Origin: Closterium sp. NIES-65
Taxonomy: Eukaryota > Streptophyta > Zygnematophyceae > Desmidiales > Closteriaceae
DNA length: 64,000 nt
Assembly: GCA_948144175.1 (NCBI GenBank)
Contig: CANXME010002149.1
Span: 2,522,001-2,586,000, forward strand
Direction of reading: 5' to 3'
This document shows positions 9,701 to 20,747 of this stretch, piece by piece. Under the pieces are notes generated by a model. The model saw only the letters and a program-made list of their open reading frames with translations, had not been told where the DNA came from and did no database searches. How positions within the stretch are numbered: position 1 is the first letter of the stretch; the number at the start of each line of letters is the position of its first letter. The translations under genes were made by a program, and so were the position numbers.

Positions 9701-12700
9701 GTTCTTTGACTCCCGTGACGTCCGTTTCGAGGAGTCCACTCCGTACTACGTCAGGTACCCCAGTCGAGGTCTCCAGGTTCCTCCTCCCCCCCTCTTCCTG
9801 ACTGCCGCTCCCCCTCCTGTTCCCCCGGTACAGCCTCCCCCCCCTGGTCCAGCCCCGTCGGGTGTGTCCCAGGCTACCCCTCCTCCTTCGGTAGCCTCTC
9901 CGGTACAGCCTCCCTCCCCACAGTCCTCCTCGCAGCGTGCCGCAGGTGCTAGCTCTCGAGAGGTTGGTGCTGCGCCTGTTCCTGTACCGGTTTCTGGTTC
10001 TGGGGGTGGTGGAGTTGGAGCTGGAGTTGGAGCTGGAGTTGGAGCTGGAGTTGGCACTGGAGTTTCTGGTTCTGGGGGTGCTGGGGTTGGAGCTGGAGTT
10101 GGAGCTGGAGTTTCTGGTTCTGGAGTTGGAGCTGACCCGGTGGGTGCAGAGGACTCTTGTCGTCTGGGAGCTGGTGCTGGTCGCGCGGACACTGGGGGTG
10201 AGAGTGCGCCTCCTTCGGGTTCTGGTGAGCCTGGGTCTGGAGCTGGTGTTAGTGCTGCCTCTGGGGGTGGTGCGCCTGGTTCTTCGGGGGTGGACTCTGG
10301 AGCTACCGCTGCTTCGGACACTACTCCGCCCCCCCACCCCTACCCCACTATGCACCAGGCTCGTGTTCGCCGTGCCCGTGACGAGCAGCTGGCGTTGGAG
10401 AGAGAGGAGAGGGAGTTACAGCGGCTGGAGGAGCAGCAGCAGCAGCTGGAGCCGCAGGAGCAGCAGCAGCAGCTGGACCCGCAGGAGCAGCAGTCCCAGC
10501 AGCAGCCGCTTCCGCAGCAGCAGCAGTCGCAGCAGCAGCAGCAGCAGCCACTTCCTCCTCCTGTCTCGGGTCTTCGGACCCTTGGTCTCCCCTCCCCTTC
10601 TCCTCCCTCCTCCGCCTCTCCTCCGGTCTACGGTCCCACGTTTCCTCCTCCTGACTCCTCCCCCGCTGTTTTCCCCAGTTCTCCGCCTTTGTCCTCACCT
10701 CCTCCGTCTCGTTCTTGGGCTACTCGTCGCTCCCCTCGTGCTCGTCCCTCGTCTCCTGTTCCCTTCACTGACCTTCGTACTGCCTTCCTTCTTTCTAGTC
10801 CACCTCGTCCGTCTCAGTCTGTGCTTTCGTCTCCTCCTGAGTCGGCCCTCACTGTGTCGCTCCCTACTCCTGTCACTGACTACTACCGCACGTACCGTCC
10901 TGTTCTCTCTCGTGTTCTCGCCTCTCTTGTTACTCACCCTCGTGCCTCTGTGTCCTCTGTGTCCGCTCTTACTGCCGCAGTTACTGACTTTGCCTCTACC
11001 CGCCGCCTTGACTACGCCACCACGCTTGTGGCTGCTCCTCCTACCAGTCCTCTGGCCGTCGGGGGTGTGTCTGCCCTTGGCTGTGACGCCCTAGAGGACA
11101 GGCAGTTTGAGCTAGAGTTCCTGGCGGCCGCTTCCCCTCATCTCTGTGCCATGCTCCTCGCCCCTGAGGGTGACCCCGACGCCCTTGACATTCCGACTCC
11201 TCGCACTTACGCTAAGGCTGTGTCAGGGCCTTGGGCCTCTCAGTGGAGAGCTGCCATGGACGCAGAGATGGCCTCCTACAGATCCACAGGCACCTACGTC
11301 GATGAGGTTCCCCCCCCTGGGGCGAACGTAGTCGACGGCATGTGGATCTACAGGGTGAAGCGGCCACCGGGATCTCCCCCGGTCTTCAAGGCGCGCTACG
11401 TGGCTAGAGGTTTCAGTCAGCGCGAGGGAGTTGACTTCTTTCAGACCTTCGCACCTACCCCGAAGATGACCACTCTTCGGGTGTTACTACACGTAGCAGC
11501 ACAGAGAGACTACGAGTTACACTCTCTCGACTTCTCCACTGCTTTCCTTCAGGGCAGCCTACACGAGGAGGTCTGGTTGCGTCGTCCCTCGGCCTTCACT
11601 GGCACCTTCCCTCCTGGGACCCAGTGGAGGCTGAGGCGACCCGTTTACGGTCTTCGCCAGGCCCCTCGTGAGTGGCACGACACTCTGCGTTCTACCCTCT
11701 CTGACCTTGGGTTCCAGCCGTCTTCTGCCGACCCGTCGCTGTTCGTTCGTCGTGGCTCCACACCGTTCTTTGTTCTGGTTTACGTCGACGACCTCGTTTT
11801 CGCCACTCCGGACAGGGTTGCTTTGGCAGACGTGAAGTCCGAACTGCAGAAGAGACACACGTGCACTGATCTTGGTGAGCTGCGCCACTACCTTGGCCTG
11901 CAGATCACCAGGGACAGAGCCGCTCGCACCATTACACTCTCACAGTCACACATGGTGCAGCAGGTCCTTCAGCGGTTCGGGCTTCAGCACTCCACCGTAC
12001 AGCGCACACCTCTCGCTGTTGACCACAGACTCACTGGTCCCTTTCCTGACGAGCCGTTTGAGCCTAGTGGTCCCTACGCAGAGCTTGTGGGTTGCCTCAT
12101 GTACCTGATGACTTGTACTCGCCCGGACCTCGCCTTCCCTCTCAGCATCCTTGCGCGCTTTGTTGCGCCAGGGAGACACCGTCCTGTTCACTGGACGGCA
12201 GCTGTGAGGGTGGCGAAGTACCTAGCGACTACATCAGGCGTGGGGCTAGTTCTTGGAGGGCAGCAGTCTGTCGTACTCACTGGTCACTGTGACTCTTCTT
12301 ACGCTGACGACGCTGAGACTCACAGGTCTACTCAGGGGTACTGTTTCAGTCTGGGTTCTGGAGCTGTTTCCTGGCGTTCCACGCGCTCCTCTTCTGTCTC
12401 GACCTCTACAGCTGAGGCTGAGATTTACGCTGGTGCCATGGCGGCACAGGAGTTGCGTTGGTTAACCTTCTTGCTCGCCGACCTTGGTGAGCGGCCGAGC
12501 TCTGCACCGGCCTTGTTCACTGACAACAAGGCGTCGATCCTCCTCTGTCGTGAGCCGCGACTGGAGAGCAGAGTGAAGCACATTCACGTCAGGTACTTTC
12601 TTCTGCGAGAGTTGCAGAGACGTGGACAGGCTCGCTTCGAGTTTGTGGAGTCCGAGGCCAACACTGCAGACATCTTCACCAAGGCGCTTCCGCCTCGTGA

Positions 12701-12758
12701 CCACCAGAGGTGTTGTGTGCAGTTAGGCCTTGTTGACACAGCTTCTAGTCATGTGTAG
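6754..12758 (+). pseudogene. Copia gag-pol, one frameshift and two stops
   Basis: Starts at ATG 6754 (MATPRVLRFDADGRPL). Gag reads to a Gly-rich tract, where one base is missing in a G run near 7621-7625 and the frame moves. The true frame then carries a Gln-rich stretch, a C-X13-C-X3-H-X4-C knuckle (near 7894-7965), protease DSGASHCFFRD, the integrase zinc domain (LWHHRMGHPSLPRLR) and catalytic DVWGP, HSDRGGEF and AERRIG. In-frame TAGs occur at 9363-9365 and 9534-9536. From there to the stop at 12758 the frame is open: a 300-residue Gly/Gln/Pro-rich linker, reverse transcriptase with YVDDLVF, and RNase H ending EANTADIFTKALPP. All domains are present, so repair of three lesions separates it from a working sequence, but as it stands it cannot make a full polyprotein. 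Confidence 0.9.
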
Positions 12759-12881
12759 GCTTGAGTTTATTGCCTGCTTCGTCTGTACTCTTGCTATATA
12801 TACTTGTGATCTCTTGGACTGGCCTTGTGGCCACTGTTGCTTGTGCTCAGAGAGTGTGGTGACGTTGTGATCCACCCTGAG

Positions 12882-13539
12882 GTCTCAGAATGCCTACACC
12901 CTAGCAAAAGCGCTGTTCCTCATCTAGAAACTGCTGGTTTTTTCTACGACTCCTCAAATCAAAGGGGACCAAGGTGGCAAGGTATCTGCCCTTGCTGAAT
13001 GGCATCACCCCCAAAAGCATATTTGGGTATGGTGGCAGGGAATTGTCCATTCTGAACCTGGTAATTATTGGTACTTACAGGGAGCTCTAGGGGGGCACTT
13101 ATCATTGGTGTTGGGTATTTCTGACCAATTGCTTGTTTCAGACGGATTTTTATTTGAACAAGTGCCGTTTGTTCATTCACTAGGTACCACGGGTCAGGTT
13201 TCTTTCTGTAGGGCCGGGAGGCCAAGAACATATAACCAAACCACATCAATTGAGGAGCTGGTAACGCACGTGTTGGAAACAAGGAATTTGTCAGAAATAC
13301 CGTACAAGTCTTTCCACATAATTTATGTGATTAGCCCCATCCCAACACTAAACACCTACTCCCCAACGTGCAAAACTACAGCTAATTAAGATATAGGATA
13401 ACTCCCCAAAGGAACGTTTGTTACTCGACGCTCCAAGCAGCCCACATTTGACCAGCAAAAGGCTTTCGTGCAGAGCGAGTCGAGCCCACCGCTAAAGGCC
13501 GCAGTGCCAACACCAAATGGTCGACGACCATAAGAATGC
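12882..13539. other. Spacer with one unexplained open frame
   Basis: Lower-GC single-copy DNA between the truncated Copia and the secreted-protein gene. A 107-codon minus-strand frame (13282-12959) has an ordinary amino-acid mix (for example LASRPYRKKPDPWYLVNEQ and PLELPVSTNNYQVQNGQ) and could be an exon or a relic. I see no splice or start evidence and recognise no family. Confidence 0.3.
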
Positions 13540-14760
13540 CTAAGACGTCTGGAAGATGACGCAACGGCGCTCTTCGGGGAAAGAAGACGAGCCGTCGTTG
13601 GGGTTGAGGTTAAACACCTGATTGAACACCTCAATCTCCGCATTCGAAATGGGGATCTTGACGATGAGACCATTGTACTTGCCCTTGTCCTGCGGTTGGA
13701 TCGTCCGCACTTGCACCACCTGCGACCCACGGAACGACGCGTTTGCAACCACATGATTAGTAAGTCCACAAAAGACGCAGAGAGGCATATGCTGATTGGA
13801 TATTCTGGTTGCAGCCGACTTACATCCTGAACGACGTAGAACTGGTTGTCGTCGGACATAGAGCCATTGCTACAAGTGTACGTCGCCGTCTGCGAGTTAA
13901 GTGCAATCACGTTTACAGCGCTCCCCTTCACCGACGCCTCGACAGCCGGGCTGATCGCCACGTCACCGCCGCTCTCGGGAAGCTTGAACGTTGGAATGGA
14001 GTCCTGGAATCCCGTGAAGTAGAAATCGCACGCGGAGGCAGAGCAGTCACCACCGGGCGGCTGCGGGGTGGGGGAGGAACCGCTCGCGGAGGCCTGCGCG
14101 GGAACCTGCGGGGGTGTGTTCGTCGAGTCGCTCGTGGTGGAGCCTAGGTTGGGGTCCGAAAGGGTGGTTGCCGGGTCAGTGGTAGCGACGTTGTTGGTGA
14201 GGGGATTGGGAGCCGCTGTTGTTGCGTCAGCAGGCGTGCTGGAAACGCCTCCGGTCGCAGTGATCTCGGCCGTTGCCGCCTCTTCGTGCTTCGCTCTCAC
14301 CGTGGTTGGAACGACGATCTGAGAGCCGCGTGAGAAGGAAAGATGGCATAGGACAGTGACGGATTAAACGATGGATGATAAGAGTAGTCGAGGCGGAACC
14401 CCGCAGAAGGTACGGGTAAAAGTAGTGGAACCGCGAGTCGATTTGCTCTCGGAACGCCGCATGAAGCGCAGACACGCACCTTTGCAGAAAGTCCCGGAAG
14501 TTTGGGAAAGAGCCTGTTTTGGTCCTCCTGTAGCATCTGCAATCACCAATGTATGAAGGGCGCAAAACGGCAGACGGTTAGCGTCGCGTACGTGAGCACC
14601 GGAAGAAGCGTAGGTGCTATAACAGTTTGCATATTTTTTTCTAAAACATAGATGATTGCGACAAGGTACTGACTCGAGATGAGCGGAAGGCGTGGCAAGG
14701 CAGTGAAGCAGCCAGCAGCGCCACCGCGACAAACAGAAGAGTCTTCATCGTTGCTGCCAT
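13540..14760 (-). CDS. Secreted Ser/Thr/Pro-rich protein, three exons, function unknown
   Basis: Exons 14760-14674, 14318-13824 and 13719-13540 join in phase 0 to give 253 residues. The introns are GT-AG: donor CGA|GTCAGT, acceptor CTCTCAG; donor GAT|GTAAGT, acceptor GTCGCAG preceded by a CTTACTAATC branch site. Exon 1 encodes a clear signal peptide (MKTLLFVAVALLAASLPCHA). Residues about 30-115 are a Thr/Ser/Pro/Ala linker, likely O-glycosylated. The remainder is a compact domain with Cys in DCSASAC, TYTCSNGS (also an N-glycosylation sequon) and RRCVIF. There is no membrane anchor, so it should be exported to the wall or matrix. I do not recognise the C-terminal domain. The reading frame across both junctions and the signal peptide make a real gene likely. 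Confidence 0.72.
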
Positions 14761-16149
14761 CTCTAGAGAAGCAGCACAAGGATTATACAGCTTTCAGGTG
14801 ATCAAGTTAGGATGCTTGCTAAATTTTTATGGTAGACGGGCTACAAGTTCGTAGCACTAACTGCGTCCTACTTGCGATAACGTCAAATGTCGAGTTCTGA
14901 TGGGATAATAAAACTGAGGTGGGAGGCCCGAGTTTCTAGGTGAAAGCCGAGGGGGTTTGCTGCTGAGCTGAGAATATTGAAGTGCGTGAAATTGCATACC
15001 CTGATCAGGTTTGCGCCTCGTGTTATGTAGGTCGCAGAAACCACAACCCTTGCCACTGCGATAACCACGAACTAGAGTGCGACGAATCCCAGGCAGAAGA
15101 GGGTGGCTCGGCCAGTACGTGAACCCTCGCGTAGTCTTCGCTCGACCGTCGCAACTACCTACAGAATCGCACGCCCTTGCTTGATTTGCATAGCATCATT
15201 TGACCAAGCGTGTCGCCGAGCCTGTTCGTGTGGCAGCATTTGCTACGCTCCGGGCAAAGGAGTCGTGGCGCAGAATTGTGTTCGCGATGGGGGCTGAGAA
15301 CCAAGCTGAGCGCCCTTCCGTGAGGTGATCAAGGCGACACGCGGAATTACTGGGCCCCATTTGCAGCCTCCTTCGGAGGTTCCGCAAGTTCGATGTCTGC
15401 AGCCGAGCCTGGGATTGAGGTACGTGAAGTCGAAGCGCAAAGAAGCTGCAAGGTGCTAGCCCAGCTGTACCGAGCCACTCTCGCCGACGACCACGGGCGG
15501 TTCGTACCCCTCAAACCATGAAGGGGCGCAACGTGAGGCTTAGTCCTCGAAGCGCCTTTTATTCACGACAATCTCTCCTCATCTCCACTCCGCTGCAGAA
15601 GTCTGCAAGTTGTAACAGCACCGAAAACATATTCGTCGCGAGTGCCACTGGATTGGCGCATCTGTAGATAAACGTAACAGACTCGGTGATTTACAATTCT
15701 GAAACAATAAGAAGCGTACATCACATGCATGATTAGGAGTAGGCGGCTTCTTATTAAAACCGGAGTCCCTAACAGGCCAAAACTGCCTCAAACTTCCTAA
15801 ATTTGGTTGGGTGTGACCCAGTAGATACTGACTCAAACTTCGAAACCCTTCAGGAAATTTTTCGCCACACGAAATTACTGGACAAAAGATTTCGCGCCCA
15901 TCCGAAACTATTTGCGAACGAATTTTTACGTTGCATTCCAGATCTGGTCACCCTCACGAGTTTTTTCATAATTTTCGACCCACAACCACCGATTTTGACA
16001 ACACCCTGGTTCGCGCGCCAGTCACGTTTCTTGCCCCTAGCAACCTTCCTAACTTAGAAACTCTAGGACCCCGAGTTTTCACATGTACTACTGGTATGCT
16101 AGTTAACTCTGCATAAGAACTGCATCTCCAGGAAAAGAGGTTACTTCAC
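14761..16149. other. Spacer, no gene seen
   Basis: Mixed-composition DNA upstream of the secreted-protein gene and up to a Copia remnant. Only short frames without supporting features; the promoter of the gene ending at 14760 must lie in the right-hand neighbour part. Nothing else identified. Confidence 0.5.
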
Positions 16150-16279
16150 TATCAGCATCAACGATGCAGGAATGGATGAACTATGAATGAGTTGGGTACA
16201 AGTACTAACCCTAAAGTATTGTACCCCTTGTAGGCTAACCCACTATAGCCTAGAGAAGACACAGACATACAGTTTGACA
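16150..16279 (-). repeat. 3' LTR of Copia remnant
   Basis: 130 bp, starting TGTCAAACTGTATGTC on the minus strand, preceded there by the purine tract CCTACGGGGGTG (16280-16300). It closely matches the isolated LTR at 26775-26904. Its far terminus has lost the canonical CA (TATCAG on the plus strand instead of TGTCAG). Confidence 0.8.
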
Positions 16280-16524
16280 CACCCCCGTAGGCTAAGTGGG
16301 AGAGAGCAAACACAATAGACGGTCACACGACCAGTCAAGCAAGAGAACAAGCAAAGCAAAGCTCAAGGTGGATCTCAAGGACACCACACAAACTGAGCAC
16401 AAGCAAACGACCACAATGCCAGTTCATTTGCAAAGTTACAATAGCAAGGCAGTAGACTGATCACAACCTAGCAAGTGTAAACATCCAGGTATAAAGATAT
16501 ATAGCAGTGTACAACAAGGACAGG

Positions 16525-18100
16525 TCAACCAACCAGCAGGTGAGGCAGAGTGGGCACAAGCCCAAGAGCAATGCAAAAACGTTGATGATCACCAAACCCA
16601 AGGGCCTTGGTAAACACATCAACAGTGTTGGCCCGAGAGGCCACGTAAGCAAGGCGCAGCTGACCACGCTGCTGTAGCTCCCGAGCAAAAAAGTAACGAA
16701 GAGCAATGTGCTTCGTTCTGTGTTCCAGTCTCTGCTCACGACACAAGGCAAGCATTGCCTTGTTGTCGACATACACAACTGGAGGAGAATGAGGCCGCTC
16801 CCCCAAGTCAGTCAGCAGGTAGGTCAGCCAGCGTAGCTCCTGTGCAGCCATGGCCCCAGCATAGATCTCGGCCTCACAGTTAGAACCAAGCACAGAAGAA
16901 GAACGAGTGGACCTCCACGAGACAGAACAAGAGCCAAGACTGAAGGTGTAACCCCGTGGCGAACGCTGAGTTATCTGGTCGTCGGCCCAAGAAGCATCGG
17001 AGTATCCTGTGAGTACCACTGAACCCTGTCCTCCAAGCATGAGCCCCATGCACGATGTACCGCACAAGTAACGCAGTACCCCCTTCGCAGCATCCCAGTG
17101 CACCTTTCGGTGTCTACCGAGAGCCACGTAGCGAGCCGGGATGCTCAGAGGGTACGCGAGGTCATATCGTGTGCACGTCATCAAGTACACGAGGCAACCC
17201 ACAAGCTCTGGGCACGGATCACTCGGCTCTACAGACTTGTTCGAAGGTGGAGCTGAGAGCGAGTGATTGCAAGGCAGAGGAGTGGGCTGTGGTGAGGAGA
17301 ACTGGAAGCCAAAGCGCTGGAGGACCTGGTGCATCATGTGTGACAGAGTCAGGGTGATGGTGCAGCGTGCTCTGTCCCAGGTGATCTGCAAGCCAAGATA
17401 GCTCCGCAACTCACCTAGGTCAGTGCACGTGTGTCTCTCCTGCAGCTCCGCCTTCACTACCCCGTCCACCAGAGTGTGGGCAAGGTCTCTGGCTCAGAGA
17501 TACGGGGCCAGAGGTTGAGCTGATGCGTAGCGTATCGGACCGCAAACGGCCACAGGATGTGGGGAGCAGCCGCATGGATCATGGAGGTACGAGCAACCTC
17601 CATGATCAAGCCAATGCGACTCTCACCAATCTCATTTTGTTGAGGAGAGGCCGGAAGTGTGAACGACTGGCGAATGCCCTTGTCTTGACAGACCTTCTCA
17701 AGGAGGTCAGAAGAGAACTCACCGCCCCTCAGATTGCAGACGCAGGACTGGAAAGTCCGGACGAAACTGCTCGCGTAGCCGATGACGAGTAGCACGGATC
17801 CAGGGATCAAAACACCGCTGACGTCCGCTTTGCGCTGCAAGGGAAGGACAGTGGTGTAGCGTGTGTAGTCGTAAACAACTAGCACGATGTAGCACTCCTG
17901 GTCCATTCCACCAACGAGGGCCGAGCCCCAAACGTCCATGTGGAGAGTCTGCAGAGGAGTAGTGATCGGAGGAAACTTGGAGGAGTGAGGAGCAGTGCGC
18001 TGCCACCCCTCAATGCAGGAAGGCATGGCGGTGCAGGCGAGCGCGGTAGGGAGGGCAGGGACCTGGGAAGGCTAGAGACAAGGATACGGGAGTGCATGCT
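16525..18100 (-). pseudogene. Copia integrase joined to RNase H, reverse transcriptase deleted
   Basis: The integrase part (18026-17457) keeps the first Asp (LHMDVWGSA) and a KGIRQSFTLPASPQQN block. The usual HSDRGGEF reads NLRGGEF, losing the second catalytic Asp, and AERRIG reads GESRIG. At 17457-17469 it jumps, in another frame, to the end of reverse transcriptase (ERHTCTDLGELRSYLGLQIT) and RNase H, which runs open to the stop at 16525 (SEAEI-type block, EIYAGAMAAQELRWLTYLL, DNKAML). About 2 kb found in relatives, including YVDD, is absent. It is a dead copy. Confidence 0.88.
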
Positions 18101-18106
18101 GCTGCA

Positions 18107-18421
18107 AGGGGCCAGGGGCGGCTGCTCTGGGTCTAGGGGCGGCTGCTTTGGGTCCAGGGGCGGCTGCTCTGGGTCCAGGGGCGGCTGCTCGAGGGTCCAG
18201 GGGCGGCTGCATCAGGGGTGGCTGCTTCAGGGGCGGCTGCTTCAAAGACCAGGGTCGGCTGCACCAGGGGCGGCTGCACCAGGGGTGGCTACTTCAGGGG
18301 CCAGGGGCGGCTGCACAAGGGGCGGCTTCACCAGGGGCGGCTGCTTCAGGGGCCAGGGGCGGCTGCTCTGGGTCCAGGGGCGGCTGCTCGAGGGTCCAGG
18401 GGCGGCTGCACCAGGGGCGGC
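18107..18421 (+). repeat. GGGGCGGCTGC tandem array
   Basis: Imperfect units of 15-24 bp built on CAGGGGCGGCTGC with interruptions GGGTC, TTCA or CACC. This is the leader repeat of the minus-strand remnant, now abutting integrase. It is followed to 18,740 by other GC-rich degenerate sequence. Confidence 0.85.
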
Positions 18422-18856
18422 GTAGCTGGTGCAGGGCCGCGCGCGGATCCCACAGGCGCCGTGACTGGCGACGGGGGGCAGTGCGCAGGCCAGGCGGGGC
18501 CGCGTCGGCGGCAGGGTGGGGCCGCGACAGCGGCAAGGCGGGGCCGCGTCGGCGGCCGTAGAAAGCAGCGCGAAGGCTGCGAAGCGACGCGCGGGGCAGG
18601 AGAAGGCAGCGCGGGGGCTGCGGGGCGGTGCGCGGGCCTGACAAGGCAGCTAGCAGGCTACGCGCTGGGCTGACGAGGCAGCAGGCGGGCTGCTAGCGGG
18701 CTGTACGAGGGCCAGTAGAGGCGAGCGCGAGGGCTGCGTGACGCAGGGCAGCATAGGCAAGGGACGGGGTAACTCGGTAACCGGCGGAAAACAGTTGGTG
18801 GGCCCTGAAAAACAGTCCTAAATCGGTCCTAGGGACCTATGTTGCTCTTAATACCA

Positions 18857-18988
18857 TGTCGAGAGTAAAGGGAAAAGGTGGATTGCACTATCGAGAAAGT
18901 TGGGTACAAGTAACAAAAAAAATATACCCTACATTAGCTACCCCACTAAAGCCTACATTCTATTATGATATAGGCATATAATTTGACA
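18857..18988 (-). repeat. 5' LTR of Copia remnant
   Basis: 132 bp with TG...CA ends. A degenerate primer site (TGGTATTAAGAGCAA on the minus strand, 18842-18856) adjoins it. It is AT-richer than and diverged from 16150-16279. Confidence 0.65.
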
Positions 18989-19106
18989 TATTCTGCAGTG
19001 GGGTACTCTATAGTGAATACAGCCCAAATTAAGGTTTGCTATGTGTTTCCTATCTGCTGCTAGTGCAATCCTTCTTCTGTTGTTCATTCCTACTTGCTAT
19101 CTTGAC
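18989..19106 (+). repeat. Truncated LTR fragment
   Basis: Plus-strand sequence from TTCTGCAGTGGGGTACTC to GCTATCTTGACA resembles the first part of the 5321 LTR. Its left end was removed by the element at 16150-18988. Confidence 0.6.
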
Positions 19107-19219
19107 ACAGCGCTGCTCGGCAGGGCACAGCGCAGCAGTAGCAGCGTGTGCAGCAGCAGTGCGCTAGGCAGCAGGGCGCGCTTTATATATATAAATATAA
19201 TACATTTTATAATAATAAT

Positions 19220-19620
19220 TATTATTTAGGGTTGCGGGGCGCACTGGCGCGCTGGGCTGCGGGGCGCGCTGGCACGCTTAGCAGCGGGGCACGCTGGCGC
19301 GCTGGGCTGCGAGGCGCACTGGCACGCTTAGCAGCGGGGCGCGCTGGCGCACTGGGCTGCGGGGCGCACTGGCGCGCTAGGCTGCGGGGCGCGCTGGCGT
19401 GCTTAGCAGTGGGGCGCGCTGGCACTCTGGGCTGCAGGGCGCGCTGGCGCATTTAGGGCTGCGGGGCGAGCTGGACTGCGGGGCTGCTCGCGGGCAGAAA
19501 GGGCGCGGAGGGCAGGGGCTGCTCGCGGGCAGAAGGGACGCGCAGGGCAGGGGCTGCTCGCGGGCAGCAGGGGCGCTCGAGGCAGGGGCTGCTCGCGGGC
19601 AGCAGTGGCGCGCGTGATAG
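19220..19620 (+). repeat. Two adjoining GC tandem arrays
   Basis: About 19220-19470 repeats GCGGGGCGCGCTGGCGCGCT-like units alternating with GCTTAGCAGC. About 19480-19615 repeats GGCAGGGGCTGCTCGCGGGC with a variable AGAA or AGCAG tail. They look like a Copia leader in minus orientation (GGTGGGCC near 19731), probably belonging to the LTR at 26775-26904. Confidence 0.75.
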
Positions 19621-20304
19621 CAAGGCAGCGCGCTAGGGCAGGCAGTTCGAGTAGCTGCAGGGCACCGGGATACTGTGCAAGAGGGCCGGACAGCGCAAGT
19701 GCGCTTCGGGCAGGAACTAGCGGAACGATCGGTGGGCCGTGAAAACCTAACACCGTATTCTCTCGGTTAAAACACCCCCCCGTAATTGTACACCCCCGGG
19801 TAGCTAATACGGGGTGGGTGTTATATCCGACCCCGTTTGTACTATACCCCCCTTTTTGGTGTGATTTTCTATAACACCCCCCTTTTCTTATAGATTCCTA
19901 TTATAGCTGTTATCGAGTCCGATTCCTTACGGGAGGATATCGCGAGAATTGCTCCCTAGGTGAAATTTCGCGTGTACTTTCACTTAAAATCTGCCAAGAT
20001 TTCCCCCCTCCCACAATTTCGCCGTCGCCACGCTGGCGAATCTTCCGCTGCAAGTGGCCCCATGTGCTGGCAACGCACCGACACGAAATCGGGAATCAGG
20101 GGTTTCGTTACGGTACAGAACGGTTTAGGGTAAACTTTTGAGCAAATGGTATCCAAAGGTCCCCATCCCACTCCCACATTCGTGGTATGCTGGAACAAGG
20201 CTTCAGCGCGCCAATGCGGATCTCTCTGCTGATTACAGACCAGAAATTGAACAGCCTAGATCGTGCCACATCATTTTCATACCCCACCCAACCCACCTCA
20301 CTTA

Positions 20305-20747
20305 TGTTGGGCTGAGAAAATAGCCCTTAGGATCTTTGCAGAGGAGAACTCTTGGGTAGAAAACTTGTAATAGCGGAAGCGTTTGATGAGGATTGTGAAC
20401 CGACCTTGCACTGGTGTGTGAGAGCAAAGTAGATTGAATTAAACAAGCAAATACAAGGATTTATATAAGAGTACAGGGAATACGAATAGATAGGTAGATA
20501 ACTGTATTGCTGTTGCGGTTCGATACAGTGCGACTCGGGCAACTGCTCTGTAACGAGTCAGTTGTGTGTCCTTAACTGTCGCGCTGTGATTGTCGAGTCA
20601 AAGGTCAGCGACCTTTGACTTTCTCGTAACCTCCAGGCGGTTACCCTAACCTCCGAGGTTGACTCGATGCTTCGATTGGGACTGCTTCGCTTGGTGCCTT
20701 GGGTTTTGATACGACAGAAGCGCACTTAGGACTTATTGTTTCCAACA
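20305..20747 (-). repeat. 3' LTR, 443 bp
   Basis: TGTTGGAAACAATAAG to CTCAGCCCAACA on the minus strand. A TATA box (TTATATAAATCC on the minus strand, near 20458-20469) is present. The pol stop codon lies inside it. Confidence 0.95.

Larger units (their letters stand above)
5321..12881 (+). mobile_element. Copia retrotransposon, near full coding length, 3' LTR lost
   Basis: Plus-strand Copia with 5' LTR, leader, gag, protease, integrase, reverse transcriptase and RNase H in Copia order, then the start of the shared 3' UTR. The 3' UTR stops at about 12881, inside the GTGATCCACCCTGAG block that all relatives continue into a purine tract and LTR, so the 3' end was lost by deletion or recombination. 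Confidence 0.85.
16150..18988 (-). mobile_element. Copia remnant with large internal deletions
   Basis: Minus-strand element bounded by LTR-like ends at 16150-16279 and 18857-18988. Gag, protease and the integrase zinc region are missing: GC-rich leader repeats run straight into mid-integrase near 18100. Reverse transcriptase is also missing apart from its last segment. The two LTRs are clearly diverged from each other, so the insertion is old or the two ends come from different elements. Confidence 0.7.

Noticed and set aside
9519-10355. 278-codon minus-strand frame
   Set aside because: Antisense shadow of the Gly/Val-rich pol linker.
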